Part shown: piece by piece, positions 24,509 through 40,440 of the stretch | Layout of the letters: every line of letters begins with the position of its first letter | Position numbering within the stretch: the stretch's first letter is position 1 | Source of the DNA: Xestospongia bergquistia | Lineage: Eukaryota > Porifera > Demospongiae > Haplosclerida > Petrosiidae | Length of the DNA: 64,000 bases | NCBI GenBank assembly: GCA_963965975.1 | Contig: OZ014423.1 | Span: 2,542,001 to 2,606,000, forward strand | Direction of reading: 5' to 3' | The notes under the pieces: model-generated | The model's database searches: none | What the model was told of the DNA's origin: nothing | What the model saw: the letters and a program-made list of their open reading frames with translations, nothing else | Translations under genes and position numbers: made by a program

Positions 24509-26929
24509 ATGGTATCTCTACCAAGATGTATCCTACTCTCTGCAGTGGTCTGCATTCTCTCTAGTCATGTTCATTCTCAGGGTTATGTTTCTCCACCACC
24601 TATTGCTCCTAGGCCTAGGCCTACCCATCCACCAACTCCTGGTTACACCTCTTGTCCTCCAGGCTACCAGCAAGCATATGACAAAAAATGCAAAGATATC
24701 AATGAATGTAATGTCAATAATGGTGGCTGCAATCATACCTGTATTAACTATGATGGTAGTTACTACTGTACATGTAACCCTGGTTATCGTTTATCTAACA
24801 ATTACCACACCTGTATGGATATCAATGAGTGTGCCTGGGATAATGGGGGCTGTGATCAAAAGTGTATCAACAAACCAGGATCTTTCTCCTGTGCATGCTA
24901 TGAGGGTTTCAGGCTTCATCACTACCGCTGTAAGGACATAGATGAATGCAGCAAAGACCTTGACAATTGTGATCAGAGGTGTTTTAATACTAAAGGCAGT
25001 TTTCTGTGCTACTGTTACCCTGGCTATGAGCTTGGAGTTAATGGTGCTTCGTGTATTGATAAGAATGAATGTTGGGTTAGTAATGGAGGATGCTCTGATA
25101 TCTGTGTCAACTCTCAAGGAAACTACTCCTGTGAGTGTCCTCCTGGTTATACTCTTGATTTCAACCTGAGAACATGTATTGATGTTGATGAATGTAATCC
25201 TCGCTCCCCTTGTGAACAAAGGTTAGCAAGCAAATACATAATATACAACAAAATACATATGTAAATGAACCCATATCCTCATACAATCCAATCTATCCTC
25301 ATACAATCCAATTTTGTTCCTTTCCACAGGTGTGTCAACACTCCAGGCAGTTTTGAGTGTTATTGTTACCATGGATATGTACTTAACTCCACTGATGGTG
25401 TATCGTGTGACAATATAAATGAGTGTTTGTGGGTTAATGGAGGCTGTGATCAGATCTGCATTGACCAGGAACCTTCCTTTGAATGCAGATGCAGAAGTGG
25501 CTATACCCTGATCAATACTAAAGAATGCGAAGACATCAACGAATGCTTGACTAATAATGGCGGTTGTGATCAAATCTGTGTTAATACACCTGGTAGTTTT
25601 GTCTGCCAGTGTTGGGATGGCTATGAGGTACAAGCAGATAATAAAACATGTCGGGATACTAATGAATGTATGGATGATACAGATGACTGCGATCAAATAT
25701 GTCAGAATGTTGATGGAGGTTATGTGTGTTCTTGCATTAATGGTTACAGATTAGTGACCATCTACCGTCCTGCTTTGAATCATTTATCACATCGTTTCCA
25801 GGCTACCATATGTGTAGATATCAATGAATGCACTGAAGGAATAGCTCGCTGTAATCAACTATGCTGGAACACAATAGGTTCTTTTAATTGTAGTTGCTAT
25901 CCTGGTTACATTCTTGATAGTGACGGTATCACATGCATTGATTTTAATGAGTGTAACCAAACCCATTTCTGTGACCAAAAGTGTTTTAACCTCCCTGGAA
26001 GCTTTGAATGTGGGTGTGCTAAAGGTTACATCCTGGGTCCTGACCAACGTACATGCTGGGACATCAATGAATGTTTAGTTTCTAATGGAGGCTGTCAACA
26101 TATTTGCTATAATTACAATGGTTCATACAAGTGCAGTTGCTGGGAAGGATACACTCTCAGTTCTGATGGTTTTAGTTGCCAAGATATAAATGAATGTTAC
26201 CTTCAACTGGATTCGTGTCAACAAATTTGTGTCAATACTCGTGGCTCATTTGTTTGTGATTGTTATCCAGGTTTTACATTAAATGGAGATGGAAAAACCT
26301 GTAGAGATGTTGATGAATGTGCTACCAAATGGCACAACTGTGATCCAAAGAGAGAGAGATGTGTCAACAACAATGGAAGCTTCATTTGTGAATGTGTACC
26401 ACCATTCCGACAAAGTCCATTGGGATGCAGTAAGTTTCTTTTTTTTGTTGGCATTTGTAATTACATATTATCTTTTCTTACAGCAAAGCCACCAAAGGAC
26501 CCTCCTACACTCACAAGGCCACCAAAGCACCCTCCTACACCCACAAGGCCACCAAAGCACCCTCCTACACCCACAAGGCCACCAAAGCACCCTCCTACAT
26601 CCACAAGGCCACCAAAGCACCCTCCTACACCCACATTATGTGGCAGAGCTCGTTGTGATCACAAATGTTCTCTGGTCCATGGCAGTCCTGTCTGTTCTTG
26701 CCGATATGGATATATCCTCTGTAGTGATGGACGCACCTGTAAAGATCTAGATGAATGTCAAGTAATGAATGGGGGCTGTTATCATATATGTGTCAACACT
26801 CCTGGAGGGTACCATTGCTCATGTAATTCTGGTTACTGGTTGGACAGAGATGGACACACTTGTCACTCCTACTTTCCAATCCCTTTGCCTTATCCATTAA
26901 ACAGGCCACGAAATCATGGACCTACCTAG
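24509..26929 (+). CDS. Secreted multi-EGF protein, copy 4 (shortened tail)
   Basis: Exons 24509-25221 (713 bp), 25330-26429 (1100 bp) and 26484-26929 (446 bp) encode 752 residues with the layout of copy 1 and five Pro-rich decapeptides. A four-base insertion after the GGACCT codons gives ACC TAG, so the protein ends in GPT and lacks the last six residues (SNNPHYG-type tail) of copies 1 to 3. It is the most divergent intact copy (for example EVQADNK for ELQADNK and HLSHRF for QISHRF). AATAAA lies at 26979. Signal peptide ends VHSQ. Confidence 0.9.
26489..26638 (+). repeat. Coding minisatellite, 5 x 30 bp, EGF gene 4
   Basis: Five 30-bp units encoding PPKxPPT(L/P/S)TR decapeptides. Confidence 0.92.
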
Positions 26930-27195
26930 TAATAATCCTCATAATGGATAGTCTTAAATGGATCTCAAACATTGTAATAATAAAATTATCTCCTTAATTT
27001 ATCTTTTATGATATATGTAAATTGTGATGTTTTGATGTTTGATCAAAAATTTATTTCATGTTGTTAATGACCACTTTGTTGAGAGCTAGTTTGAATTAGT
27101 ACAGTATGTCAATTCAATAGTTTAATGTTGGCTTGGTTCCTTAGCTGAGTAGGAGTTGGTTCTTTAGCCACACAACAGTGTAGTCCAATGTTCTA

Positions 27196-27480
27196 GAAAA
27201 GTCAGGGTAGATAAGCTTCTGATGTTACTGGTTGGACAAAGATGGACACACTTGTCACTCCTACTTTCCAATCCCTTTGCCTTATCTATTACACAAGCCA
27301 CGAAATCATGGACCTAGTAATAATCCTCATTATGGATAGTCTCAATATAGAAAAGTCAGGGTAGATAAGCTTCTGGCATTACTGGTTGGAAGATGGAGAC
27401 ACTTGTCACTCCCTTTGCCTTATCCATTACACAAGCCACAAAATCATGGACCTAGTAATAATCCTCAATTATGGATAGTC
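27196..27480 (+). repeat. Satellite of EGF 3'-exon fragments, right end of array
   Basis: Two diverged copies of the terminal exon segment with the AAAAGTCAGGGTAGATAAGC linker. No pseudogene follows, so the array ends here. Confidence 0.8.
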
Positions 27481-27490
27481 TCAATACTCA

Positions 27491-28135
27491 TTTGTTACTT
27501 CATCTCATAAATTGATCTCAAACATTGTAATAATAAAATTACCTCCTTAATTCATCTTTTTATGATAGTAAATTGTGATATTTGATTAAAAATTGTGATG
27601 TTTGATCTGTTAATGACCACTTTGCTGAGAGCTGGTTTGAATTAGTACAATATGTCAATTTAGCCACATAACAATAAGTGTAATACCATTTTGGTACACA
27701 TTGACATGTTGATATGCAGACATTTTAGGAGTTGACATGAGAATGGACATTATGGGAGTGTCAGTGTGAAATGAAAAGACAAATTTACTGATAAGTATCT
27801 ACTAGTAAAAGTTAGAGATAAACTAAAATCAATATACTTGTAAGGAACAACTTATTTCAGAAATAGCATCTTGATTATCTTCCTTGATGTCACAGCATAG
27901 ATATAGTGGTTTTATGATAGGAATGTGTGTAGGTATATTAATATCCCTCCTTCATAATTAATAACAGATATGCTAATTATTTTATAAAATTAACATAACA
28001 ATTCAATCAACAAAGTACAATAAGACAACATCTATTTATAATAACAGAAGATAGAAGATTATGAGATATATATCAAGACTAGTATTGCAATGTATTAAAG
28101 AGTTAATAAGTTTGTTTAATAAAGGAGTGTCCTCT
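27491..28135. other. Intergenic between EGF array and rhotekin-like 3' end
   Basis: No gene seen. The first 170 bp still resemble the 3' flank of the EGF genes (CATTGTAATAATAAAATTACC). The rest is unique AT-rich sequence and must hold the 3' UTR of the minus-strand gene. Confidence 0.5.
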
Positions 28136-31100
28136 TTACAACACTGTCTCGGTAGGTGGCGTGTACTGTGAAAATGCATTGTTTCTCTTGTAAGGTGATT
28201 CAAAATTGTTGTCATTGCTGTAAAATTTACTGGATTGCTTAGGCATGATAAAATTGCTGGAATCCTTCCAAATTTTGAGGTCCAAGATGGCTTGTCTTAG
28301 TAAAGTGGCCCATTGATCTCTCTCTTCTTTACTTTCAAAGGACAAATAAAGTTCTTGATCAGTTTCATGATCTTTGATCAGGAGGGTATTTGGTCTTCGC
28401 ATTGTCAGCCGAGGAGCATTCTCTACAGTCATTTCCTATAGATAAAGAATCATGACAATGAAAAGGCCTCATTTATACATATAATGTACATATCAGTGTT
28501 GTTTGTCATCATTCCAGTATAAACACAGGTCACTAACAAAAGCACATAATGTCAATTAAAAAAATACTTTTGAAAGCATTTGACTACACAGATCAACAGC
28601 CTAGTCAAATTCCTATTATTGTCTAAGACTTAGTTGGCTGACAAGGTGTAAACAATACAACAATAACATTTCTATGTGTTACTAGTCTCACCTAGCAATA
28701 AATAGAGGAGTATCAGACATAGTTTAGTAAGATGTAATTATTCAGTAACGAAATGTAACCTTGGCATGGATGATGTATAGGTTACATGTACATGACAGGC
28801 ACTATCACCATAGTAACACATTGCCTAGCTACTTATGAATAATTCATACCCTGTGAACTGTGTAGCTTCTGACAACATCACAAACTATGCTAACAATTAT
28901 AGATGATGTCATATCATTTAATCATTTTGTCTATATGACTAATGAGTATGTAGGTGGAGTAGGGTGGTCTACATGCCATAAACTGTGATCATAGATTCCA
29001 TATTGCCTCACCTAGTGACATAACTTACTTTAGTAAGGTCAATTGTATTAACAGGCATCTTTCTTCCTACATCTTCTGGATATGTCCAACATCGTAAATG
29101 GTGTTGTCTTAGAATACACCATTGTCTCAGCCAGGCTGGATAACCAGACACCATTTGCTGCAGAGAGTGAGAGAAAAAAGTTAGACAATCATTACCAGTT
29201 ACCATGGTAACAACAGCATTCCTAGTATTTGATGAAGTAGTACAGTATACATACTTCAAAAGGGAGTGTAGTAGTGCGTAGGTAGTGACCTTATATATTA
29301 TAATAATAGTATGGTTTTACCTACTCTTCTAAAATAACACAGCACATGCTAAACACATTGATACTATCCTGATAGTGACTAATAGGAATTCTTTTGGGAA
29401 GCAAAAAATAACAGAACAGAAAAACAAGGGTCAATTCTTGAAGACTCTTACATCAAGTTTATGCCAACAGCAATAGCTATTAATCTTTTATTATTACCTG
29501 AACATTGATGAATCCAGTAGAGCGAGGTTGTGTAGCACTAGTTGGTTCAGCCATGAGTGTACAACAAATTTGACCCCAAAGTGGAAGAAGTGGTTGATCA
29601 CCTGAATAAACGAGAGACATTTAAGCATCTAGTAAGGATCTTTACTCCCATGATAATTTCACAGAGGGCTCTGATGCCATGATGTAACTGATGATATTTA
29701 CCAGTCCTACAAACTATTAAATTACTGCTCTGCATCAGATCACAAAATGGATATATCACACTTTATTTATGATCAAACTAACTTACCAAATCAAATATCT
29801 CCTGAAGCAAAACTATTATAAGCCACAAACACTATATATGTATGATACACACACAAGAAGTAGCAACTGTCTTCAAGCTACAAGGCACTAACAAAATAGA
29901 CTGAAGCCAGCACAAGGAAATCAGTATTTATAGTCCTCCCAAAACAGGAAGTAGTAAATAGTAATAACTACTAATATCCTTCATGTATGTTTTGTGCTAA
30001 GACTGTTAATTGGCAGTAATACACTTATATATTGCTTTAATATAAACAGCACAAGTCACAACATAGCTGGAATAGTTATCATATCACTATTCAAACTTTA
30101 CTTAAGAGTTTGCACACAAACATTCAACACTCTATTCAAAAGTGTGTCCTCATCAAATCTTTCACAACCTATTTAACAAGCTTTAGCCATTAACCACAAG
30201 GTGATCTAATGCTACAATTATAACAGCAATAGAGTATATACATATTTAAAACTTGAATAATTACTCATTTTATTTGTATATAAATTGATTAAAAGATCAC
30301 ATATTGCTTTTGTAGTATAATATTCTATTTTTAAGCTGAAGCTCTATCTCAGTGTGATGGTATGCAGTTGGAACTATAAACAACTTGTTTAATGAGACAA
30401 GAATGATAGGTATGTCTCTGGTGCATTATACAACCAATATACATAAATAGTCATATATGTAATCAATGTTCAACACTATTCCCATGATAAAGGATATTCC
30501 TGGTAAATAGTCAATATACAAACACATTTTTATGTAATGTGTCAACATTTCCTTTAGAGACTAACAGCAGTCTCCTGTGTAAAAGGATAAATCTGACAAG
30601 TACCAGTTGGTAGGTCAACTAATAATTTAACTAATACACTAACCAGCAGATGATGATAGAGCTGTACCACTTGAACCAATAGCTCCTTTAGTAAGACAAT
30701 ATGTACGACATGTACCTAGAGAAAATGACATGATTACATGGTTTGTCATTAAGTTTAATAACAATGACACTTTATCTATTTATTATAAAATAAGCTCATT
30801 ATACAAAATACAACTATATTTTCTTTTAAATTTTGTACAGCTAGTTAAGTAGACCATTTTGTACAATTTTTTTATTATCTAATTATCTTTAGAGTAAGTG
30901 CAAGGACATGATAACTAACAGATGTCTAGTTTCACGAGTACATAACTGTCAGTTAGTGGTGTGTGTTATCAGATTATAGTGATCTAATCGATGTATAGTT
31001 ATTTTAAGTTTATATTAGCCACTAGCTTCTATAAGGTTAGTCTAGTGGGAAAAAAGTGGGATGACAGTTTGGTGAGTAATAAGGCAAGCAATGGTATGCT

Positions 31101-34100
31101 GTTCATTTAACAATTAACTTGGTGCTATACATAACTGGTCCATCCCACAACGCAGAATGGAAGAGATTTGATATAATTTTAAGATTAGAAATTGATTACT
31201 TAAAGTATACAACATTACTTACTACAGATACTATCTGGTGTTTGGTACTTGTCTATTAGCATGTATTAAGTGCTGTTTTATTGTGTTATCAATAGAAAAG
31301 TGAAGCACTATGTTGTCGACAACCTCTGCACTTGAATCACTACATTCACACTACATACCGGGAGCATTGCTGTGACCTAATATAACATCAGCAAGCAGCC
31401 ATATCACATTCCATGGTGACATAGAACAGAGTGTTGGGCACAATGCACTACTGTAGATGGTCATTAATTGGTCTCAGTTTGGTAAAAGGGGATGTCACAA
31501 GACTCATTAGTGGTTATAGTGATTCTATCAATTGGTCTTATCAAATCTATGATTTCCCTATCGCTAGAAGTTGTATAGTAAGGGAATATTTGTTTGTTAA
31601 GCAGACAATAGTGCGACACATTATGCTGTACTAAAAAAACAAGTAGTACAGGCAATATATACATAACAACGTTATCTATTGCGGATCAAATTACCCAGCA
31701 ATAGAAACTGCTAACAATAACAGAATAAGACTATGATCTACACATGTGGAATGTTTACTGTTTTCAACTCATGAAGTCACAGCATCAGTTCTAGATTAAA
31801 GCTAAATAACCACCAAACCTAAACAAGGCGTCTACCAGCTATGGTCCACCCACTATTGAGACAATGTAACACATCAAGTTGGACTCAGAACAACACCTTG
31901 TGACCTGGTGGGCCAGATCTAAGCACACAATATAAGTCTTTTACCATATATGGACTGCTCCAGGATACAACACTTTATGATTTAAGCTATAGACACACTA
32001 TAATAGTCATTTCTGCTCCAATGAGCCATCTTAGAGATAAAATGACTATATATGTGTATCATAGGTACCCACTGGTTGTAACCACTATATACACATGATC
32101 ACAAATAAGGACAACATACAAAGCATACATGAGTACATTTCCTTTACCCATGACATCTTTGAATGTGAGCTGTGTATGGCCAGCTAATGCAAAATTATAA
32201 GTTGGATTGGCAGTTGGCATTGGAGCCACATAAGGTGACAATGACAGAGTTGAGGAAGAGGACGAGAGAGGAGAACCAACGAGATGGTCATGTGATAACT
32301 CCTGTGAAGAAATGGTAAAAAGTACATAGTATTAATTGGGCATCTTACCTTCTTAATTTTCCTAAACATTTTCATTGGAGTGGATTCTTTGCCAGCAGGA
32401 GTTGACGAGGTGACAGTTGAAGAGATAGAACTGTCACTAGCTGGCACAGAGCAATAAACTTCAACTATTAGAGTAAAATCTGCATCAATTTTGTCTGGAC
32501 TATAAGAAAATAGAAATTGTAAATGAGAAGTATGTGAATAGTAATATAATGACATCATATAGTATTACATAGAGTGATACCAATGGACCATGAAATAGGG
32601 AGACCACATGTCGTGGCGTTACTAAGAGCTGTATAAGGTAAATGAACTAGAACAACAGCCAAATAAAGAATTAAATGAATGCAATCTCAGGAAAGAACTT
32701 TAATAGGATAATAATGTTAAATGAATCATCAATTATTAGTGGGAAGACCTATAAACTTGACTGCTATTTCATTAGTTACATAATATAAATCTATTCATTT
32801 ATCTTTTTGCTTACAATAGTATCATATCTGGAAATGATACATCAACCATAGAGCGATCTACCTCAACCAAAGTAGGTGTGTCCATGACTTGGTTACCGAG
32901 ACGAAAGAGACAAAACACACCCACTTTAAAACTAGAATCTGTACAATGGAAGTATTAAATAAAATATTTGACATTATTGACTGGCACATGTTCACATAAC
33001 TTCATCATTCAAGACTATTACTGTCATTACAAAATCAAAGCCTATTAAGGTAGTATGCTGATCAGAACCAGGTGGGCATAAATTTACAGGAATGCAAGAC
33101 ATTGTCCAAAATAATTGAAAGACTTATGTGAGGAATGTATAAATGATACATGAACAGATGGATCAGGAAGAGACTTATAACATTAGTTGAGCTTGAAAGT
33201 TACGTCATTTTAATTCTTTCTAGTACACAAAGCCAGTGATCCTCCTATAAGTGTGTTTACATAACATTATATGGTTATTGTTATGTCTAAATGCTGAAGG
33301 TGACTACCACACACATATGAACTCTGTTTCCTCTACTGCAAGCTAGCTGTTTGGCCATGATCAATTAAACTTCACATTTCCTATGACTTCTGTCAACTCT
33401 TAAGTCAATATTAGCATCATTAATATGTTTGTGTGTATAAAACATATTTATATTGCAACTTAAAGTCTTGTTTACTTTCTATCCCATTATTTATCCACAT
33501 TATAGTTTAGCAGTAACCATGACAACAAGTCAATAACAAAATGATCAGGTCATGTAAACATAATAAAAATATATTCCATGATGGACATTAGAGGATTAGA
33601 AAACTATGTCAACTATTTGAACAGTAAAGGGAAACAGACTGTATGAAAACATAAACAGAGCACACTATCCATGAACTCTATAATCAAATTTTTGTACAAA
33701 ATCAATTAAGTATTATAAGTACATATTGATATACATAACATATAGCCAGAACCAATAATGAAATCTAGTTAAAGCAAAAAGTACAACACTGATCATATTA
33801 CTGGTAGAAACTGCTTTTCTATAAAGTTCTACTACTCAAAATTTTAATCAATATTGAACCATGTTTCTTTTTTTTAATGAAAATTTAATATATGTGGTAT
33901 AATTAATTAAAGATACCAAGTACAAATTTAGAACAGTTTAGTGCAATCCTAGTCACGAAGTAATAACTATGAAATAGTACAAAAGTACATTGTATTGTCT
34001 AATGTCTAGAGATATTATTTGTTAATCATTAAACAATTTACATATACAATAATTTTCATTACCAATTTTCCCTTTAATTTGCTCAAATTCTTTCCATTCC

Positions 34101-34962
34101 AGAGGGATCCGAATATCTACAAAGATAAACTTGTACAATAAAGATAGAATCTGACAGTCAGAAATCATTTTAAGATAATGTTTATATTATTGTATAGTGT
34201 CTAAACTAATAGTATGTAAATGGACTTTTATTGCAATAATATAAAATCACAATAACTATGACCAAAACTAACCTGATATCGCAAATTTAGCTTTACAGGG
34301 CAACAGAACTTCAGTATCTTCATAACTAACAATGATATAATATCATATATTAGTATCTACAATATCGTCATAGAAACATGATAAGTGACAATTAATAATA
34401 GTGAAAATCATAATAAAATAGCAATAGTAATTGTATTAATAATAGACTAATAGTAATATAATGTATAATGACATTGGTATATACAGAGTCAATAAGAAAG
34501 GCAAAGAATTTTTTAAAGTCATTCAAAAAAGAGTAAAAATGACTAATTAATAACCTCTGTGCTGTTTGCTTTGATTTTAAGAAATCAAATGTGTTAAAAG
34601 GTCAACTTTTCAACTTATCTCAGTTACTCTAACATAGGACAACAAGCTTAGAATGTTAGTAATAGTACAATAGCTTTAACTAGTTATTACTAAGTCCTGA
34701 AAAGTTATTTTACTTATAAACCAAATTACAAAGTGTCTTACTTTATTTTAATGGGTATGCTTTCTTTTTGTTCTTGTTGAATATGCTGCAGTTTCTTCAT
34801 GAGCTCTAAGATCTTCATGTTGGAAACAAAAAGACTTTTAGAAGCCTCCATATGTTGACGAGTAGTTTTGGCTAAATGAAGGAGTTTGCTAGCTCCATCA
34901 CGTATCATACATTCTTTGTCAATAATTTCTTGTAGTTTTCTGATCTCAGGATTATCAGGCAT
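28136..34962 (-). CDS. RTKN: Rhotekin-like RhoA effector (HR1 + anillin-homology + PH)
   Basis: Ten exons are visible: 34962-34742, 34325-34273, 34116-34063, 32938-32815, 32499-32349, 32301-32148, 30715-30644, 29601-29498, 29157-29029, 28435-28136. All have GT-AG borders and join in frame to 453 residues. The order matches rhotekin. An HR1 Rho-binding coiled coil lies at residues about 5-65 (RKLQEIIDKE, DGASKLLHLA). The anillin-homology region follows (DIRIPLEWKEFE, FRLGNQVMDTPTLVEVDRSM, QICCTLMAEPTSATQP). A PH domain begins PAWLRQWCILRQ and CWTYPEDVGRK and ends KEERDQWATLLRQAILD. The PH domain is as close to anillin as to rhotekin. Expected role: effector of GTP-RhoA in septin/actin organisation. 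The exon begins at 34965 right after an AG acceptor, so a 5' exon exists; see 35852-36007. Confidence 0.88.
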
Positions 34963-35851
34963 GATCTAGTATATGAAAATATTAATTTATGATCATACTC
35001 ATCATTATCTAGTATCTATTGAGGGTCATTATCTGTTGTTCACAAGTTAAAATTGTTTTCTCAAATGACTAGCCATTTTTTGCCATTAACAAGTTTTATT
35101 ATATCTATACCAAATAATGTTACAAAGTCCAAAAATGGCACTAGTAATAACCTAAGAGGACGTCCATATTTAATAAACATTGGCTACTTTACATCTAATA
35201 AGTATTGTACTTTAGTCTACCCTAAACTCTACATACACAATGAAAGGAAAGAATCCAATAGATAACATATCCTTATAGTACGATAATAGAACAAAGGAGC
35301 AGTCATCTTGGTTAATTAAGTGGGTTCAGTCAATAATATTAACTCCTAAAATGTATATCAAAATGTTATATTGGGAATCAATTTTTTACTTGGACCAAAC
35401 ACTGTTGGTTATGTAACATTTAATGAATGTACATTATAGAGGAAGGGTTTGTGTAGACTGAGTCTAGTAATAGGTCACTGAATTCTTTATAACAGAAACT
35501 ACTTGAAAGATAGATCATTAGTCTTGAGTGCATATTGTGGTGATTATGCTATAATATATATAATATATATTATTATTATTACAAATTTCATTAAAAGATT
35601 ACTAGACTATAACTAGCACTCAGTTGGCTGAGGAAACAAGATTGGTCAGCCAAGACAACAATTTAGACATACTCTTTCATTGGAGTATGGCGATTTACAT
35701 GTAAATGTTGTACTCAATTGGCTAGTTTGGTCAATCAAGACTACAAATTATTTTAGTTTACATAAAATGGTCTAAACATATACTTGGTAACATCTTGATG
35801 CATTAACATAATGGGAGTTGATATCATGGGAATTGACATGCTGGTACTCAA

Positions 35852-36007
35852 TTATATGACCTTTTGTTTCTTTTTTGTTGCTAATGAACTATTTTCTTTG
35901 CCTTCTGACACAAATACACCACTCCCTGCTTTACGTTTTAGTCCAGCCAGAGGACTGGGAGCTGGAAGCTCTGGATAAAGTTTAGTGGTTTTGAGCGGAG
36001 TTGCCAT
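35852..36007 (-). CDS. 51-residue ORF with KEN motif: possible first exon of the rhotekin-like gene or a small separate gene
   Basis: The ORF begins MATPLKTTKLYPELPAPSP at the edge of a bidirectional promoter and is rich in Pro, Lys and Ser. It contains the KEN tripeptide in SEGKENSS. It ends either at its own stop (35852) or by splicing at AAAAG|GTCATA near 35863 to the exon at 34965, which would read KKKQK-IMPDN in frame. That donor is not consensus beyond GT. I do not recognise the product. If spliced, it would add a basic, disordered N-terminus with a possible APC/C degron to the rhotekin-like protein. Confidence 0.45.
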   Translation of the reverse strand: MATPLKTTKLYPELPAPSPLAGLKRKAGSGVFVSEGKENSSLATKKKQKVI

Positions 36008-36119
36008 TGAGTCAGTACAGAGAGAGACGCTCGAAGAGCATTGGCGCACTTTTACAAATTTTCACGTGATGCATCACATGACTAGCGTAAAAGAATCAAG
36101 ATAAACATCATTATGATCA
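36008..36119. promoter_or_regulatory. Bidirectional promoter with E-box quasi-palindrome
   Basis: Only 112 bp separate the ATGs of the minus-strand ORF and the CCDC186 gene. At 36062-36081 a 20-bp imperfect palindrome joins a perfect E-box octamer TCACGTGA, a central ATGCAT and a second site TCACATGA. TCACGTGA is the core bound by bHLH-Zip factors of the MITF/TFE/USF type. Use of the site is inference. Confidence 0.6.
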
Positions 36120-40205
<4,086 letters not shown>

Positions 40206-40440
40206 GCAATAAATAATAAATAATATATTACATTATCATAATGATTATAATTCTTATCTGTTCTAGTCACAGAGAAATCATTGAATTGTTATTATTATCT
40301 CGTTTTCATCTGTTTATTAATATCCTTTTTAACATTAATTTATATTATGCTAGCCAAGCTAGGGTGGAGCTCATCTAATTAATTAACTTGCGATGAATAA
40401 TTAATGAGTGTGTCCACGGTAACAAGTCCTAGATGCGAAA
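40206..40440. promoter_or_regulatory. Short intergenic region upstream of the ankyrin gene
   Basis: 235 bp hold the CCDC186 3' end (AATAAATAATAAAT just after the stop serves as polyadenylation signal) and the promoter of the next gene. No TATA box is clear. Confidence 0.5.

Larger units (their letters stand above)
7725..27490 (+). repeat. Tandem array: four EGF genes alternating with three pseudogenes
   Basis: The order is gene 1, pseudogene 1, gene 2, pseudogene 2, gene 3, pseudogene 3, gene 4. ATGs of the intact genes are at 8229, 13606, 19014 and 24509, giving unit lengths of 5,377, 5,408 and 5,495 bp. Each unit is: microsatellite and TATA promoter, intact gene, 3'-end satellite, pseudogene with its own TATA box, and an AT-rich spacer. 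Units 1 and 2 are nearly identical by eye over their whole length, including introns and spacers, so the duplications are recent or homogenised. After gene 4 the pseudogene is absent and the array fades out near 27.5 kb. Confidence 0.93.

Noticed and set aside
29994-30176. 60-residue plus-strand ORF
   Set aside because: Intronic on the opposite strand of the rhotekin-like gene, low-complexity composition, nothing recognisable.
31431-31664. Overlapping short ORFs on both strands in the large intron of the rhotekin-like gene
   Set aside because: No domain, no promoter and no splice logic; expected by chance.
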